DNA from: Thuidium tamariscinum
Taxonomy: Eukaryota > Streptophyta > Bryopsida > Hypnales > Thuidiaceae
Direction of reading: 5' to 3'
DNA length: 64,000 nt
NCBI GenBank assembly: GCA_947034885.2
Contig: OX344751.2
Location: 43,801,082 to 43,865,081 of the forward strand
Below, one piece after another: positions 36,286 to 47,316 of this stretch (the first letter of the stretch is position 1; each line of letters starts with the position of its first letter). The notes below the pieces were generated by a model. The model was given only the letters and a program-made list of their open reading frames with translations. It was not told the origin of the DNA and searched no databases. The position numbers and the translations under genes are program-made.

Positions 36286-39200
36286 TGTAAGTCCCGTCAT
36301 TGTCACTTAGGCCTCGGATTTTTCTTTTTTTTGCTTATTGCTCATATTTAGGGTCATCATGGTTAAAAACCAACTAAAAAGAGTGCTCAAAGTAGGATTG
36401 ATACAATTCCCGTTAATGATGGAGAAATGGGTATAATTATTCCGGAGTACGTTAAAAGACTCCTTAGAGCCAATTTCTACAACTTATCAGGAGATTAGAC
36501 ATGATATTACGCAATTCACAGGAGATTGCACTAGCAAATACTCGAGATGCGACTTAGCGCAAAAGCATTAAGGCAGGCATTATCGGAATACTTGACGAGG
36601 GTTCCCGGAAGATTGGATTCCAATTGGCAACCACAGAAGTCCGACAGTCTCCTACAAGCGTCACGGCAAAGCCAACTGGTGGAGATTCCCTTGTACGGGA
36701 ATGATTCTTCCCCGGAGGAATTAATTCCGCCATAGTGCAATTTCTACTTTAATTAGACAGTGTATGTTTTTAGCAAAACTTTGCACTTGTCATTAGGGAA
36801 TTTCCTGGAAGATCCCCTAAAAGTTTCGTACTTTTCTGGATTACAGAAATGACTCCATGGGAAGTCAACCGCTTTTACCGGCAATTGGAAATTCATAGAA
36901 AATTCCACAGTGACGGTAAAATCCCACTACAAATTAGGATAGTATTTTTTAGCATAAATAAGCGTCCCGCCAAATTTCAAGACATTCTGACATCAACAAG
37001 TACCAGAACCGGCAGTGGAGACAAGTTTTGATGGTTTTACCAAAAACTCTTGCGAGTTGACCGGCGCATGGGGAGCATACGGAGTCCGATTCGGGTCAAC
37101 TTAAACTCTTTTCCAACATTCTTGGACCTTCCCGACAACCCTAGCTAGTCAAAACCTTTGGGAAAAATCAATTCCAAAAGATAGATTTTCCACCCTTTTT
37201 ACCGATTCGTGAATGTTAGCTTTGGAGCGCATTTGGGCTCCAAGAGTAAGGGGTAGGGGTTCTCTAAGACTAATTTGGGTCTTCTAGAGCTAATGGCGCT
37301 GTCCGTTTAGCGATCGGACCATTTCTCCAAAAGTTAGAATAGCTATAGCAGTAGGGTAGATTTTTAGATCGTTAATTTGGTTTTTCTTAGTTAGTTTAGT
37401 TTGTAACTTGAGGGGGGAGGAGGCCTTGGAAAAGTATAAAAGGCCTCCCCCTCCCCTCATTCCACACCTCTTATCATTTTCATATCACACCTCTTTTATC
37501 ATACCTCTACTCTGTTATCAAACCTCTTACATCTTTTATCAAACCTCATTCTCATATCTTCAAAACCACATTTTATACATCAACCTTCTATTTTTCTATC
37601 AATTCTCTATTCCATCTACACCCCATTCTACATCACAAGTGACTACCTTGTAAGTTTTTGGAATTCTCCAAATTCTTGTTCCCTTTGATACACTTGAATT
37701 CTACCACATTCTTAAGTCTTTTGTTGTAAGCCATTCCAAGGACTTTGAGGTACCTTTGGAGTGCTTAACCATTTGTTAGTACTCTCATTTTGAAGTGTTG
37801 ATACCACGGTTAGTTGATTTAAGTCTTTTGATAAGGGATTCACAACTTGGATTAGCTTATCGAGGATTCCCCTAAGCTTAAACGATTAATTGAGGTTCTG
37901 ATTGTGTCCTAGGAGTTTGGGTAGGATCCAAATTCCTCTTTAGTCCTTGAGTAGGCTGACCTTTGGCAAAATTATCCTAGAATTTGAGGGACAACCCTCT
38001 AGTACGACGAAGCTATCGCTAAAATTTTAAGATATTTTTTAGCCTTAGCCAAAAGTTTGTCAAATCCTTTTTAAATTTGGGACTAAACCTCCCAAACGGC
38101 GAAGCTTCGCTCTTACTCATAACTTTCCGTGTTTTGTTTTGATTAAAGGGGTCCCCATAAAGATACCCAAAATTGGCGAGCAACGGTCAAGAAGGGGCTG
38201 GATTTACTTTAAACCCAGTTCAATTTAGTCAAGCCAGAGCTCCAAAGAGGAAGGCCAGCAACCGGCCGAAAGAGCCAACAGCCAGGCCGAACGGCCAGCA
38301 GTCAGAGAGAGCAAGGCAGCTAGTCCGAATGTATTGGCAGGTCATTAATCAAAGGCCGGTACTGTATTGGCCACAGTGCTTGATATCCATCACTCGGTTG
38401 ATCATACATCTAGATTAACCAAAATCAAAACTCTGGGATGATGCCCACAGGGCCCCAATTTTGATTTTGGTTTGATTTTTGTTTTGTGAAAGATCATAGA
38501 ATAATTTAGATTTTCACAAACTAAGAGAACCCAAGGGTGAGGCCTGAATTCCAAATCTTGAAAGACATAGAAAGTGACTGAGAGGTTGAATTTTCCAAAG
38601 GGAAAGCCAGTCTACTAAAATTCAAATTTGCAGATACTACGAGCCAGTTGAGAGTGCAAGACTAAGGACTGAATTTTCCAAAAGGAAGCCTTACACCCAA
38701 AATCAGATTTGCAAATACTGAGAGTGAATTGAGTTTGAGAGATTGAGAGGCTTGAACCCCAGCAAGGGGTCAGCTCAAAGAAAATCAGATTTGCACATGT
38801 TGGGTGAGCCAGAAGGGCTGGTCAACCCCGGTTGACCTGAGAGGGGCTAATTTGCACCACTTGCTAATACTGAAGCTCCCCAGAATGGGGCTGATTGCAC
38901 TACTTGCTAGACTAGAGCTCCCTTGTGCTGGACACCTCCTCCCCACCTTCAAGCTATGGCTGCTGGACTGAAGAAAGAGACTGAGCTCTTCATTTGTGAA
39001 GCTACACATACAATCTCCAAAACTAAACTTGAACAAGGCATAGTGCAAATGCCATTTGAATCTATGAGATTGGAGTTGGAAGTGTAGAAGAAGGAGTTAG
39101 CAAAAAGGGACCAACCATTTGGAACGTTTGACTTTTTTAACCATATTTTAATTTAGAGGAATACAAGTAGGAAAAAACAAAGAAAAGAATAATTTGACTT

Positions 39201-40546
39201 TATAGGAGTTTTAGAGGTTGCTAAATTAGAGAAAAACTAGAAAGCTTAGTTGTAGTAGAGTTTGACTTTAGGAACCATTTAACAACTAATTTTTAGATTA
39301 GATTATTTTCAGATATTTTATGTTTTGACTTTTAAGGCCTAGTAGAAGGATAAAGAAGTCGTTTAAAGGATAAAGAAAACACCCCAAAAAGAAAGAAAAG
39401 AAGAATGGAGACTTGAAGAATAAAATAACATCCAAGGCAAATTACACATCCCAAAGACACCAACCAGAACAAGAACATTGGAGATGGAGGTGGAATTGGC
39501 GCCATGTGAAGAATTTGTGGGAGTAACCGAAGATCTCGAGTTTGTCATGGGAGAGGTTAGTCTTTGAATTTACCTTTTCAATTATGTTTTTCCCACAATT
39601 TCATTGTAGTAGATTTTAGCTATTAATGCCTGATTTAGATAGTCAATTAGTAGAGGGAGTTCCTAGTAGAAACAAAGATAGAAATTTGCACAAGCATCTA
39701 AAAGACAATTAAAATCCATGATATTCCCAATTAGACCAATATAGAATTGACAAGGAAATCAAGCTTTAGGAATTTAGACATTTGATTAGAAGTAGAAGTA
39801 GAAAGTTAAAGCCCACAAGTACTTCCAAGGTTAAAACAAGCAATAGATAGATTTTGGAAAACCAGATAACGGTCCAAATCTACTTATAATTCATTTTACC
39901 AAAGGATTTAAAAAGTGAATATTGAATTGGAGTCAAAACCAAGGAAGGTAAAAGTAACTCAAACCAAAGATTGACATTTAGGTAACGAAAAGGATTCAAC
40001 TAGGTAAATTTTGATGAACCGGTTAACGGTCAAAATTTACCATAGAAAATTCACATTTATTTCAAGGTCAAAAGTTGAGGTTTTACCTTTGAAAAGGTAA
40101 AATTATTCCTTCTGGATTAAACCCAATTCACTTATCTCGGTATTTAGCCAAAATAGTCAAGATTAGCCAAAACAAACATTAAACAAGGTAGGAATAGAAC
40201 TATCCAAAAGATATCTTAGAACGGAAAAAATCCAAAGAAAGGAGAAGCTTAGTAAAAGACTTAGGCCCTGAAAGAATAGGAAGTAATCAAAATCACTCAT
40301 TCGGTCTCGATAGGTAGATCTTTATTAGTGAGAAGTGTGGAAGCCAGGTGGCTAACTCTTAAAGTACAAGGTTAATTAACTCAGCATTTGCAAATAGACG
40401 AATTAGGAGTAGGAATTAGAAAGATCCATTGCTTGGAAGGCGTAATTGGATTACACGTAGGTTAGACACCCACTAGAAATCATCCACAAAATAGTAGAAC
40501 CTAGTTGTGTACACTTTATTCCAAGGGTGGGAATAAAGCGCCCACA
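36286..40546 (+). mobile_element. Solo LTR L3 inserted in the hAT-1 transposase exon
   Basis: It starts TGTAAGTCCCG and ends GCGCCCACA (4261 bases), flanked by ATGGT (36281-36285) and ATGGC (40547-40551), a 5-base duplication with one change. Collinear in reverse orientation with L1 and L2: for example GCCTTCCAAGCAATGGATC on the minus strand near 40440 and the CCGGCAATTGG/GAACCGGCAGTGG region near 36875-37015. TATAAAAG at 37435-37442 follows a GGGGGAGGAGG tract. No retrotransposon proteins or terminal direct repeats were seen. It is the most divergent of the three. Confidence 0.68.
37435..37442 (+). promoter_or_regulatory. Putative LTR TATA box (L3)
   Basis: TATAAAAG flanked by GGAAAAG and GCCTCCCCC, followed by a CT-rich stretch with repeated CACCTCTTATCAT-like units (about 37465-37570). 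Position and context match the TATA motifs of L1 and L2. Confidence 0.5.
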
Positions 40547-40730
40547 ATGGCCCACCCATTACAGACTTAGAGTGACAGTAAAATTTCTTGAGCAACGCCA
40601 AGTGCTAAGGAAAGCTCTCTTCAGCTCCGTCGTGTTTCCAGTACTGTGGGTAAATGATGCCAAAGGCATCAAGTAACTCTTGTTGGGGAAATCTTTTCTC
40701 CAACTCATCACAAAGTGATTGAACTATCTC

Positions 40731-41281
40731 TGCCAAACCCAAGGCACCAACAACAAACTCATTAGAATGTGAACAGAAGGTAAAAGAAGATTAAGCAATG
40801 ACATTTAAAAAAAAATTGGAAATAGTAATGTTCCTGGCTCCATTGCTAAATCTGCACTTCTGCTATTTCGAAATGCAAAGGTGGACTTGCACGTTTCAAG
40901 AACCTACCCAAATTTAATAAAAAAAGATACAAATTAGAAAGCACCATGACCAAAAAAAAATGGGAATGGTAATGTTTCTGGCTCCATCGGTAATGCACAC
41001 TTTTGCAGATTCGAAATGCAAAGCTGGACTTGCAAGTTTCTAAACCCTGCCAAAATTTAATAAAGAAAGATACAAACTAGAAAGAACCTAGACAAAAAAA
41101 AAATGGGAATGGTATTGAAAAACCTCCATCGCTATCTATGACTGGGAAAACTCCACCGCTAATCTGTGACTCCAAAACGTCGAGGCACACCAACGCAAGT
41201 GCAATCCACACCAACAAGCTGAAAGGTAAATAAAGAACTTAAGGAAAAAAAAACTTCAAGAAGCAAAATAGAAACGCTAAC
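40731..41281 (-). other. Intron of the hAT-1 transposase gene
   Basis: Donor CAG|GTTAGC at 41281 and acceptor TTTGGCAG| at 40731, phase 1. hAT-2 has an intron at the same codon and phase (57573-58147), confirming the structure. The sequence includes poly-A tracts and an internal direct repeat (40800-40930 versus 40950-41060). Confidence 0.65.
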
Positions 41282-43240
41282 CTGAAAATTGCCGCTCCAC
41301 TTTGTCTTGGACGTGGTGGTATACTTCTTGCGTAACAAAAACCTCTTGCCCCGTCTGGTTGTCAATGCAATGCGCGTAGACAGTGGTAATGCCAAGGTTG
41401 AACACTAGGTGGCAAATGCTGGTGTCACCCGGCAAGGCCCGCCATTCCAAAGGTATGTCGGCACTGTTCACTTTCAGAAGCTCACTGTATCGACAGAACT
41501 CCACAAACTGGTATGCTGTAGCAGGGTCAATGAACATCCTTGCTAATTCACCCTGGCAAACCTTGATTGCTTGCATAAAATCACAGATGAAAATATCACG
41601 AGCTTGGGTGAGCTTAATCAAGGAATGGACACTGTTTAGCAAGGGTATGAAGCACGCAAAAGATAAGAGGACCTCAACGTCACTGAAAATATCAAAGTTA
41701 GAAGCAGCGGCTGTATTGCCCTTCTGCCCACTCGATGGGGGCATATATCAACCCCCATCTTCACCAAAAGTGTTTTGTATTCACTGAAAACTCTTTGTGC
41801 TGGACTCTTCATGGATATCCAACGCGTTTCAACATTTCTCAACATTTTTTGGCCTTAGTTTCCATAAGATCAGCTAGCTTTTGAAGCTCAGATTGTCGCT
41901 TGTGACTGCGACAGAAATATGCGTATATAGATTGGAAGAGACCTTCCAAACGAGAAACCAACGGATACTGAGACAATGTCTCTACCACAAGATTGATGCA
42001 ATGACTCGCACAGCTCGCAGCAATGCAGAAAGGAGCCCATTTCTGACAAATTTGGGTGCTAACACCCTTCTTTGATCCTTGAAAGGTACTTATGCCATCC
42101 GCCCCAAAGCAAACCAACTTGGAGGCTATTTCCTCCTGATTCAACCCTCCCTCATCCATCAAAGCTAACATGATGGCATTTGTCAAGTGATCTGAGGTGC
42201 CATCAGAAACACAGGATAGATGCAACAAATGAGGGACCCTCTCCCACGAGTTCATGACATAAACATGTACACCCAACGAAGAGAAACCATCAACCGTGGT
42301 TACTTCGTCTGCACTTATTGAAACAATACGCGCAGACTGCACCACGGCCTTGAGAGCCTTCAGAACAACTCCATGCATGTGCTCACTAATCTCCCAATCG
42401 GCACTCTCAGACTAGTGTTTTCGTGGCAAGTTTTTTACCTTTAGATGCCTCAACAAGTATTGCTCACGTTCATAATCACACATTGGACGACCATGATGAA
42501 AAACTTGAAACAAGATAGAAAATTGTACTCCCATTCTTTTAGATTCGCCCTCCAAGCCGGTGATGAGTTGGTCGGCCACGCTCCCACCTCATTTGCGTCC
42601 AGCCCAGAGCTTGCAGTTCTCTAGGTGTTTGCAGTCAAGTTTGGTGAAAGTATCACCCTTCTTGAGATCAGGAAACGGCACCCCATCCTCGATGCAGGTC
42701 CTCTTTCCTTCATGCTTCTCCAGGTTATCTCCCTTCGGCACGATCACCTTCCGCCTACCGCTGATCGCGCTGCAACATTAGCAAACGACTCCGATCAAGT
42801 CGCCATTCGAATCGAAATCTCCCTCAACCCAAGTATACTTACAAGCCCACACGGCCTGCCACCTCCGTGTGATCGTGCTCGCAGCGACCTTCTTCCTCTT
42901 TGGGGCGCAAGCAGCTGCATTTGCGTCCACTCTCTTCTTCCCTCCCCCGAGCAGATAGAACAACAATGTCTTTGTGTCCATCAGATGACACCACCGTTAC
43001 TTCCGATGGGCTCTGCCAATTTACGGGAACAACTACAAAATCAGAGAGCTGCGTGACCGAGATGTGGGTGATGTCATCAACGTTCGAAGTAAGGTCGATT
43101 ACAGGGGGTGGATCGATCGCCGCAACATCGGCAACACTAGCCTCCATTGCTAGCAACAAATCACCTAGCTCTCGGTTGTTGCGGCTAGAACAAAAGGTCT
43201 TCACTCTAAAATTATCAGGCAATTTCAGACGAGGAGCCAT
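41282..43240 (-). pseudogene. hAT-1 transposase, exon 1 (zinc finger and catalytic core), degenerate
   Basis: It starts MAPRLKLPDNFRVKTF at 43240, like hAT-2's MVPRLKLPDNFRVRAF. A frameshift between about 42900 and 42980 leads into RRWQAVWACKYTWVEGDFDS and the BED-like region. In-frame stops follow: TAA 42778-42780, TGA 42589-42591, TAG 42412-42414. The core then reads VVSISADEV-like (here ARIVSISADEVTTVDG), FGADGISTFQG and HCINLVVETLSQYPLVSRLEG. Further frameshifts lie near 41845 and 41745. The exon ends QFS|GTTAGC at 41282. The TAG at 42412 coincides with a TAG in hAT-2. Non-functional. Confidence 0.78.
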
Positions 43241-44171
43241 CAGATGAGAATGTAGACCCCAATTTACCAAAACGCGCACCCTACAGGAAAAGAACAAGTC
43301 CGGCAACAATACAGTAATACACAGAAGAAAATTGACAGATCAAGGCAAACGGCAACGAATTGAAGATGAAATGCAAGGAGCAGTGGAAAGCATGCACCGT
43401 GAGTTCGTGAGTTGTGAGTTTGAGAGATCAGAAGCAAGCTCTTTAAGGAAGAAGCCACGCCAAGTCGCCACTCGCCAACATTCACCGATCAGGCAATTAC
43501 AGAAGCGACAGTAATCAAAACGTCGATTTTTTAGAATGCAGTGAATGCAAGAGACTACCAAACTGGTGTCTCCAAATCTTTACAACATCAAAAATTGGCG
43601 CTTGCGATTGCAAACGACGGCGTCCCAGTGATTCCACATTCAAAGGACCAAAGATCCATTTTTTGAACGAAGCATCATGAGTTAATGATGACTTCCCCCT
43701 CATCTCACAGAGTCTTATAGTTTCAAGCTCAAGGCAACAATCCCGAAACCAAGCAACGCCACAGATTGCGCAAGAGGCTACTCTGACAAAAAAAATTGGG
43801 AATAGTAACAATAGCACTGTAGTTGCAAAAAACAGATTTGGTTGCCAAAGGAAGCTGCTAATGCGCCTGGGATGTTTAGCCTCAAGCCCTAATCTCACCA
43901 GCTAAATCTGCAGTCCAAATGCAACCGAATTTGCTCCAGATAGGTGGCTCCGGTTTGACAACTACGAACAGGTGGGACGTGACGTGGCAGATGATTGCGA
44001 ACGTGAGTTTGGATGAAAAGCTGCATTGGCGAGCTTCCATCAACGAGAAGTGCGAAATGGCTAAAATCTCGATTTTCTTAAGAAATCCCACCATGTACAT
44101 TTAGCGCAAGATTTTTTTTGGTAAAATTATAGCGAATTTTAGCCACTTGTGTGATCACTAGTGCTAACTGC

Positions 44172-44499
44172 TAAGGGAGAAGGCTCTTAAATGGAGCGGG
44201 TTCTAAAATGGTGCCCTACCTTAAATGTTCAGTTTTTGTACATGTTTTTTCATAGCCTTCAGCAGTGTACGGGGAGAGTACATTTTAGCTAGGGCACCAT
44301 TTTTGAGCCCTATGGCCTTTCAACTTCAACATTTGATAACTAATCCCACAAAGCTCCAAAAAAAATGAAACGACTTGGGTTAGATGTCGATTTGACTTGT
44401 CTTTCAAGAAAAATGTACTGAAAAATATTTCAAGATGTCTCACCTCCCCCAAATTTAGTTTCAAACTTTAGATGGGCGATTGGGGAGCCTTCTCCCTTA
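44172..44499. mobile_element. Small MITE next to hAT-1
   Basis: Ends TAAGGGAGAAGGCTC and GAGCCTTCTCCCTTA are perfect 15-base inverted repeats; inside, AAAATGGTGCCCTA and TAGGGCACCATTTT form a second inverted pair. Length is 328 bases. No target duplication was established. It begins 3 bases after hAT-1's right duplication. Confidence 0.6.
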
Positions 44500-44569
44500 C
44501 GATGTTGTTTTATTTTGTTTTTGAAACAAATGAAGGTGCTACGATGTTGGTAAGAGCATCGAGGATGTT

Positions 44570-45030
44570 AACCTTCAAACGATGGACTGGTGGCCGTGGA
44601 AATCATACATTTTGATACCGTGTGACATTATCTACTTGAATAAGCCAAATATACTCATTGAAAATCAAAACATTGTAGAAGATCTTTCCTTTCTACTTCT
44701 AATACCAAGGATGGAAATTTGCATTTCTGTACAACAAAGAAAGATTCTTTGTCATTCAAAGGATGCCAAATGTCCGTGTTGACATTCAAGGGTTAACCCT
44801 AGAAGGATGCGGGGTTCCTTGTGGAATTCATCAATCCTAAAACCATGGGAATCATTGGTAATAAAATATTTTTAAACACTCATTTTGAAGTCAAAGAACT
44901 ATAGAAGATCTCTACTTTCCACTTCTAAAACAAAAGATGAATGATTGCATTTATGTCCTACATGGGAGAATTCTTTGTCATTCATCAGACACTAAGTGTA
45001 CACGACATCTTTTTGGGTTAAATCGTACCA
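44570..45030. repeat. Diverged direct duplication of ~220 bases
   Basis: 44595-44800 and 44840-45025 are related: TGTAGAAGATCT/CTATAGAAGATCT, TTCCACTTCTAA-type and ATTCTTTGTCATTCA occur in the same order in both. No protein is recognised. Confidence 0.6.
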
Positions 45031-45111
45031 TCCAAGGTAGATTTATGTGGGAAAAAACTCAAGAATTTTTTTATTTTTGGAAATTTTAATGCCTAAATTG
45101 ATAAATATTAG

Positions 45112-45236
45112 GTGATGTAAAATATAACAACCTATATTTTTATGTTAGCAATGACATCCAACATGAAGATGTTACATTGGCTGTGATTGCTAATATAAAA
45201 ACATGGATTGTTATATTTGACGTCACCTAAAATACA
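45112..45236. repeat. Short hairpin (MITE-like)
   Basis: Arms of about 48 bases (45112-45160 and 45188-45236), with TAGGTGATGTAAAATATAAC facing GTTATATTTGACGTCACCTA. A hairpin with similar TTAGGTGATGTCAA/TTGACATCACCTAA arms is at 49780-49905. Confidence 0.6.
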
Positions 45237-45730
45237 TCAACTTAGACATCAATTGTTATTTTAGATGTCACCTAAAACATGATTTTCTTATAACGTTAGC
45301 TAGTTACATCTAAAACATAGCCTAGACATGGTACAAAATAGGGGGCTTTTTTATACTTTTACTCTTGAGGATCCAAAATCCACCTTGTTGAGTTGTTGAG
45401 CCCTACTTTTGATGGTAGGATTTAATGTCCAACTAAAAACATGGCCATTCATTTGGTCATGCAAAAAAGTGCTAAAATTTATTATTTTTCATGCATAATA
45501 AAATTTTCAAATTTTAAATTCATATTTGCAATTAGAGGGCCTAAATTAGCTAAAAGAAGTATAGAAGGTAATATAATAAAGCACAAAAATAGAAGGCTTT
45601 TTTTTTACTTACACCCTTAAAATGTTTTGGAAGTATTGAGCAAAGTGGTCAATTTACCCCCATCAGCCACCATTGGACATGTTGGGGCAAAATTTCACCT
45701 ATTATGGGATGGCAACCCATTAATTCTTAA

Positions 45731-47312
45731 CCCTCAAAAGATGGATTTACAACCATTGATTTCAAGTTTTTAATGCTCATCACTTAATTTGTTGCCATTT
45801 TTGAATTAGGTATCTATTGAAAATTCTATTTTCAGAGATGAAATTATATGTCTTCTTTACATTACAAAAATTTAGATTTTTATAGGAAAATTGAATTTTA
45901 TAAGAATTTTTTTTTTAAAAGTTTAAAAATATCACATCAAATAGAAAATTATTTCAAAAAAATTGTAGATTTCACCATGTGTATATAGTAGGGTACCAAT
46001 TAAAGTGGAGTTTTTTAATTTGCAAGGAGTAAAATTCCAATTCTGCCTAGAACTTTGACACCTTCCTAAGATTAAAAAATTGTTTTTTTATCATGAATTT
46101 TTTTGCATAATATTACCTCCATATTAATTATGCACATAAGATTATGTAGATGCCAAATTTCAAGACCAATTTTTTATTAAAAGATATTTGAAATCTACCA
46201 ACATATGTAGTTGTGAGAAAAATTACATTGTTGCCAACTTTGACACCCTTCAAGCAATTGAAATTTTTTTTGCCATGTGATCAACTTTATATTAATAGTA
46301 TTTGTACCTAATTCCAAGATCAAAAGATTCATCCAAAAAAGATGTTTGAAATCTACCAACATCTATTGTTGTAAGAGACAATTTTACTACTACCAACCTT
46401 GACACCTTTTCAAGAATTTGAATTATTTTATAAAAAATAATCATTCTTACAACTACAAACACTAGTAGATTTCAAATATATTTCTTTGTAAGAATCTTTT
46501 GATCTTGGAATTTGGCACAAATAGTATTAACATAGAGTTGATCTCATGGCAAAAGAACAAAATTTCAATCTTTCAAAGGGTATCAGAGTTGGCAATAAGT
46601 CAACAATGTAATTTTTTTCATAGCTATACATGTTGGTAGATTTCAAATACCTTTTTTGAATAAATTTTTTACTTTGAAATTCGGCATGTGCATTATTAAT
46701 ATGGAAATGATCCAATACAAACAATTTCATGGTTAAAAAAAATTCAACTCTCTAGAGGGTGTCAAAGTTGGTAGCTTTGAAATTTCTCTCCTAGCTTGTG
46801 AATTCAAAAACTCCATTTTGATTGGTACTCTACTTTACATTATAGTGACAAACATCATGGTCTAAACTCAATTTCTATGTTACCTTGTAATTAATTAGCA
46901 ATAAACATTAAAAATACATCTACAATTCAAATTATTATAAAATATTCAATAGCACAAATTTTTCAAAATTCCAATTGGATTAGAAACTAGAGTAAATGAC
47001 TTCCATTTTGTTATATAGGCTCAAACTTTTAAAAATGTCATTTTTGTTTAGAAATTCCGGATTTATAGGAAGGAGCAACAACTTCCTAAAATACGCTCAA
47101 ACAACATGTTTTGTAATCCATTTTTATTAATTTACTTTTCACCTACATGAAAGCAAATAGTGGTCAAAGTAAAAATTGAATTAGATACTTTTAGGTATTC
47201 AATATAAAATGTCAACAAAAAAAAGCAAGATGAAAAAAATTCTTCAAATTTCTTTTGAGGTCACTAGGCTCACATCCAAATGCCACATAATGGCATTGGT
47301 GGCAATCCAAGG
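45731..47312. mobile_element. TTAA-flanked MITE (M-d) with a nested long hairpin
   Basis: TTAA flanks both sides (45727-45730 and 47313-47316). The ends are CCCTCAAAAGATGG and, degenerately, CCAAGG. The interior matches the MITE at 7694-8419 on either side of an 860-base hairpin insertion (45985-46845). No coding frame. Confidence 0.6.
45985..46845. repeat. Long imperfect hairpin, ~400-base arms
   Basis: The left arm starts GTAGGGTACCAATTAAAGTGG and the right arm ends CCATTTTGATTGGTACTCTAC. Inner landmarks also pair, including AAATTACATTGTTG (about 46226) with its complement form near 46600. The apex is around 46410-46430. It splits the TTAA MITE at a point intact in the relative at 7694-8419 (around 7950). 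A transcript across it could fold into a long double strand. Confidence 0.65.
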
Positions 47313-47316
47313 TTAA

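Larger units (their letters stand above)
35850..40730 (-). pseudogene. hAT-1 transposase, exon 2 (dimerisation region), split by solo LTR L3
   Basis: Exon 2 begins after TTTGGCAG| at 40730 in the same phase as in hAT-2. It runs to 40547 (DELEKRFPQQELLDAFGII-like), is interrupted by L3 (36286-40546), then resumes at 36285 and ends at the stop at 35850. Ignoring the LTR and one ATGGY copy, the frame continues correctly into SSDDEGFTAPEIL. The C-terminal part has the hAT dimerisation signature DERCFSTLKFLKS and HLPLVVRMFGQ. A TAG stop occurs at 40605-40607. It is clearly related to exon 2 of hAT-2 and non-functional. Confidence 0.75.
35080..44160 (-). mobile_element. hAT-1: degenerate hAT transposon carrying a solo LTR
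   Basis: The left end is CAGCGATCCC and the right end, on the opposite strand, TAGTGATCAC; they differ by C-to-T changes. The likely 8-base duplication is GAGCTAAC on the left (split by the inverted-repeat element: 34010-34013 plus 35076-35079) and GTGCTAAC on the right (44161-44168), 7 of 8 identical. The subterminal right sequence (GGTAAAATTATAGCGAATTT) aligns with hAT-2's right end. The total is 9081 bases, about 4.8 kb without the LTR. It encodes a two-exon transposase-like gene disabled by frameshifts, stops and the LTR. Confidence 0.72.

Noticed and set aside
38165-38190. ATTGGCGAGCAACGG as a primer-binding site inside L3
   Set aside because: The sequence before it does not match the end of the element convincingly, the corresponding places in L1 and L2 lack it, and no second LTR copy follows.
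41383-43247. Several plus-strand open frames of 115-143 codons
   Set aside because: They are antisense shadows of the degenerate hAT-1 transposase exon.
46575-46595. GGGTATCAGAGTTGG resembling a tRNA-Met primer-binding site
   Set aside because: It sits inside the arm of the long hairpin with no adjacent LTR end.
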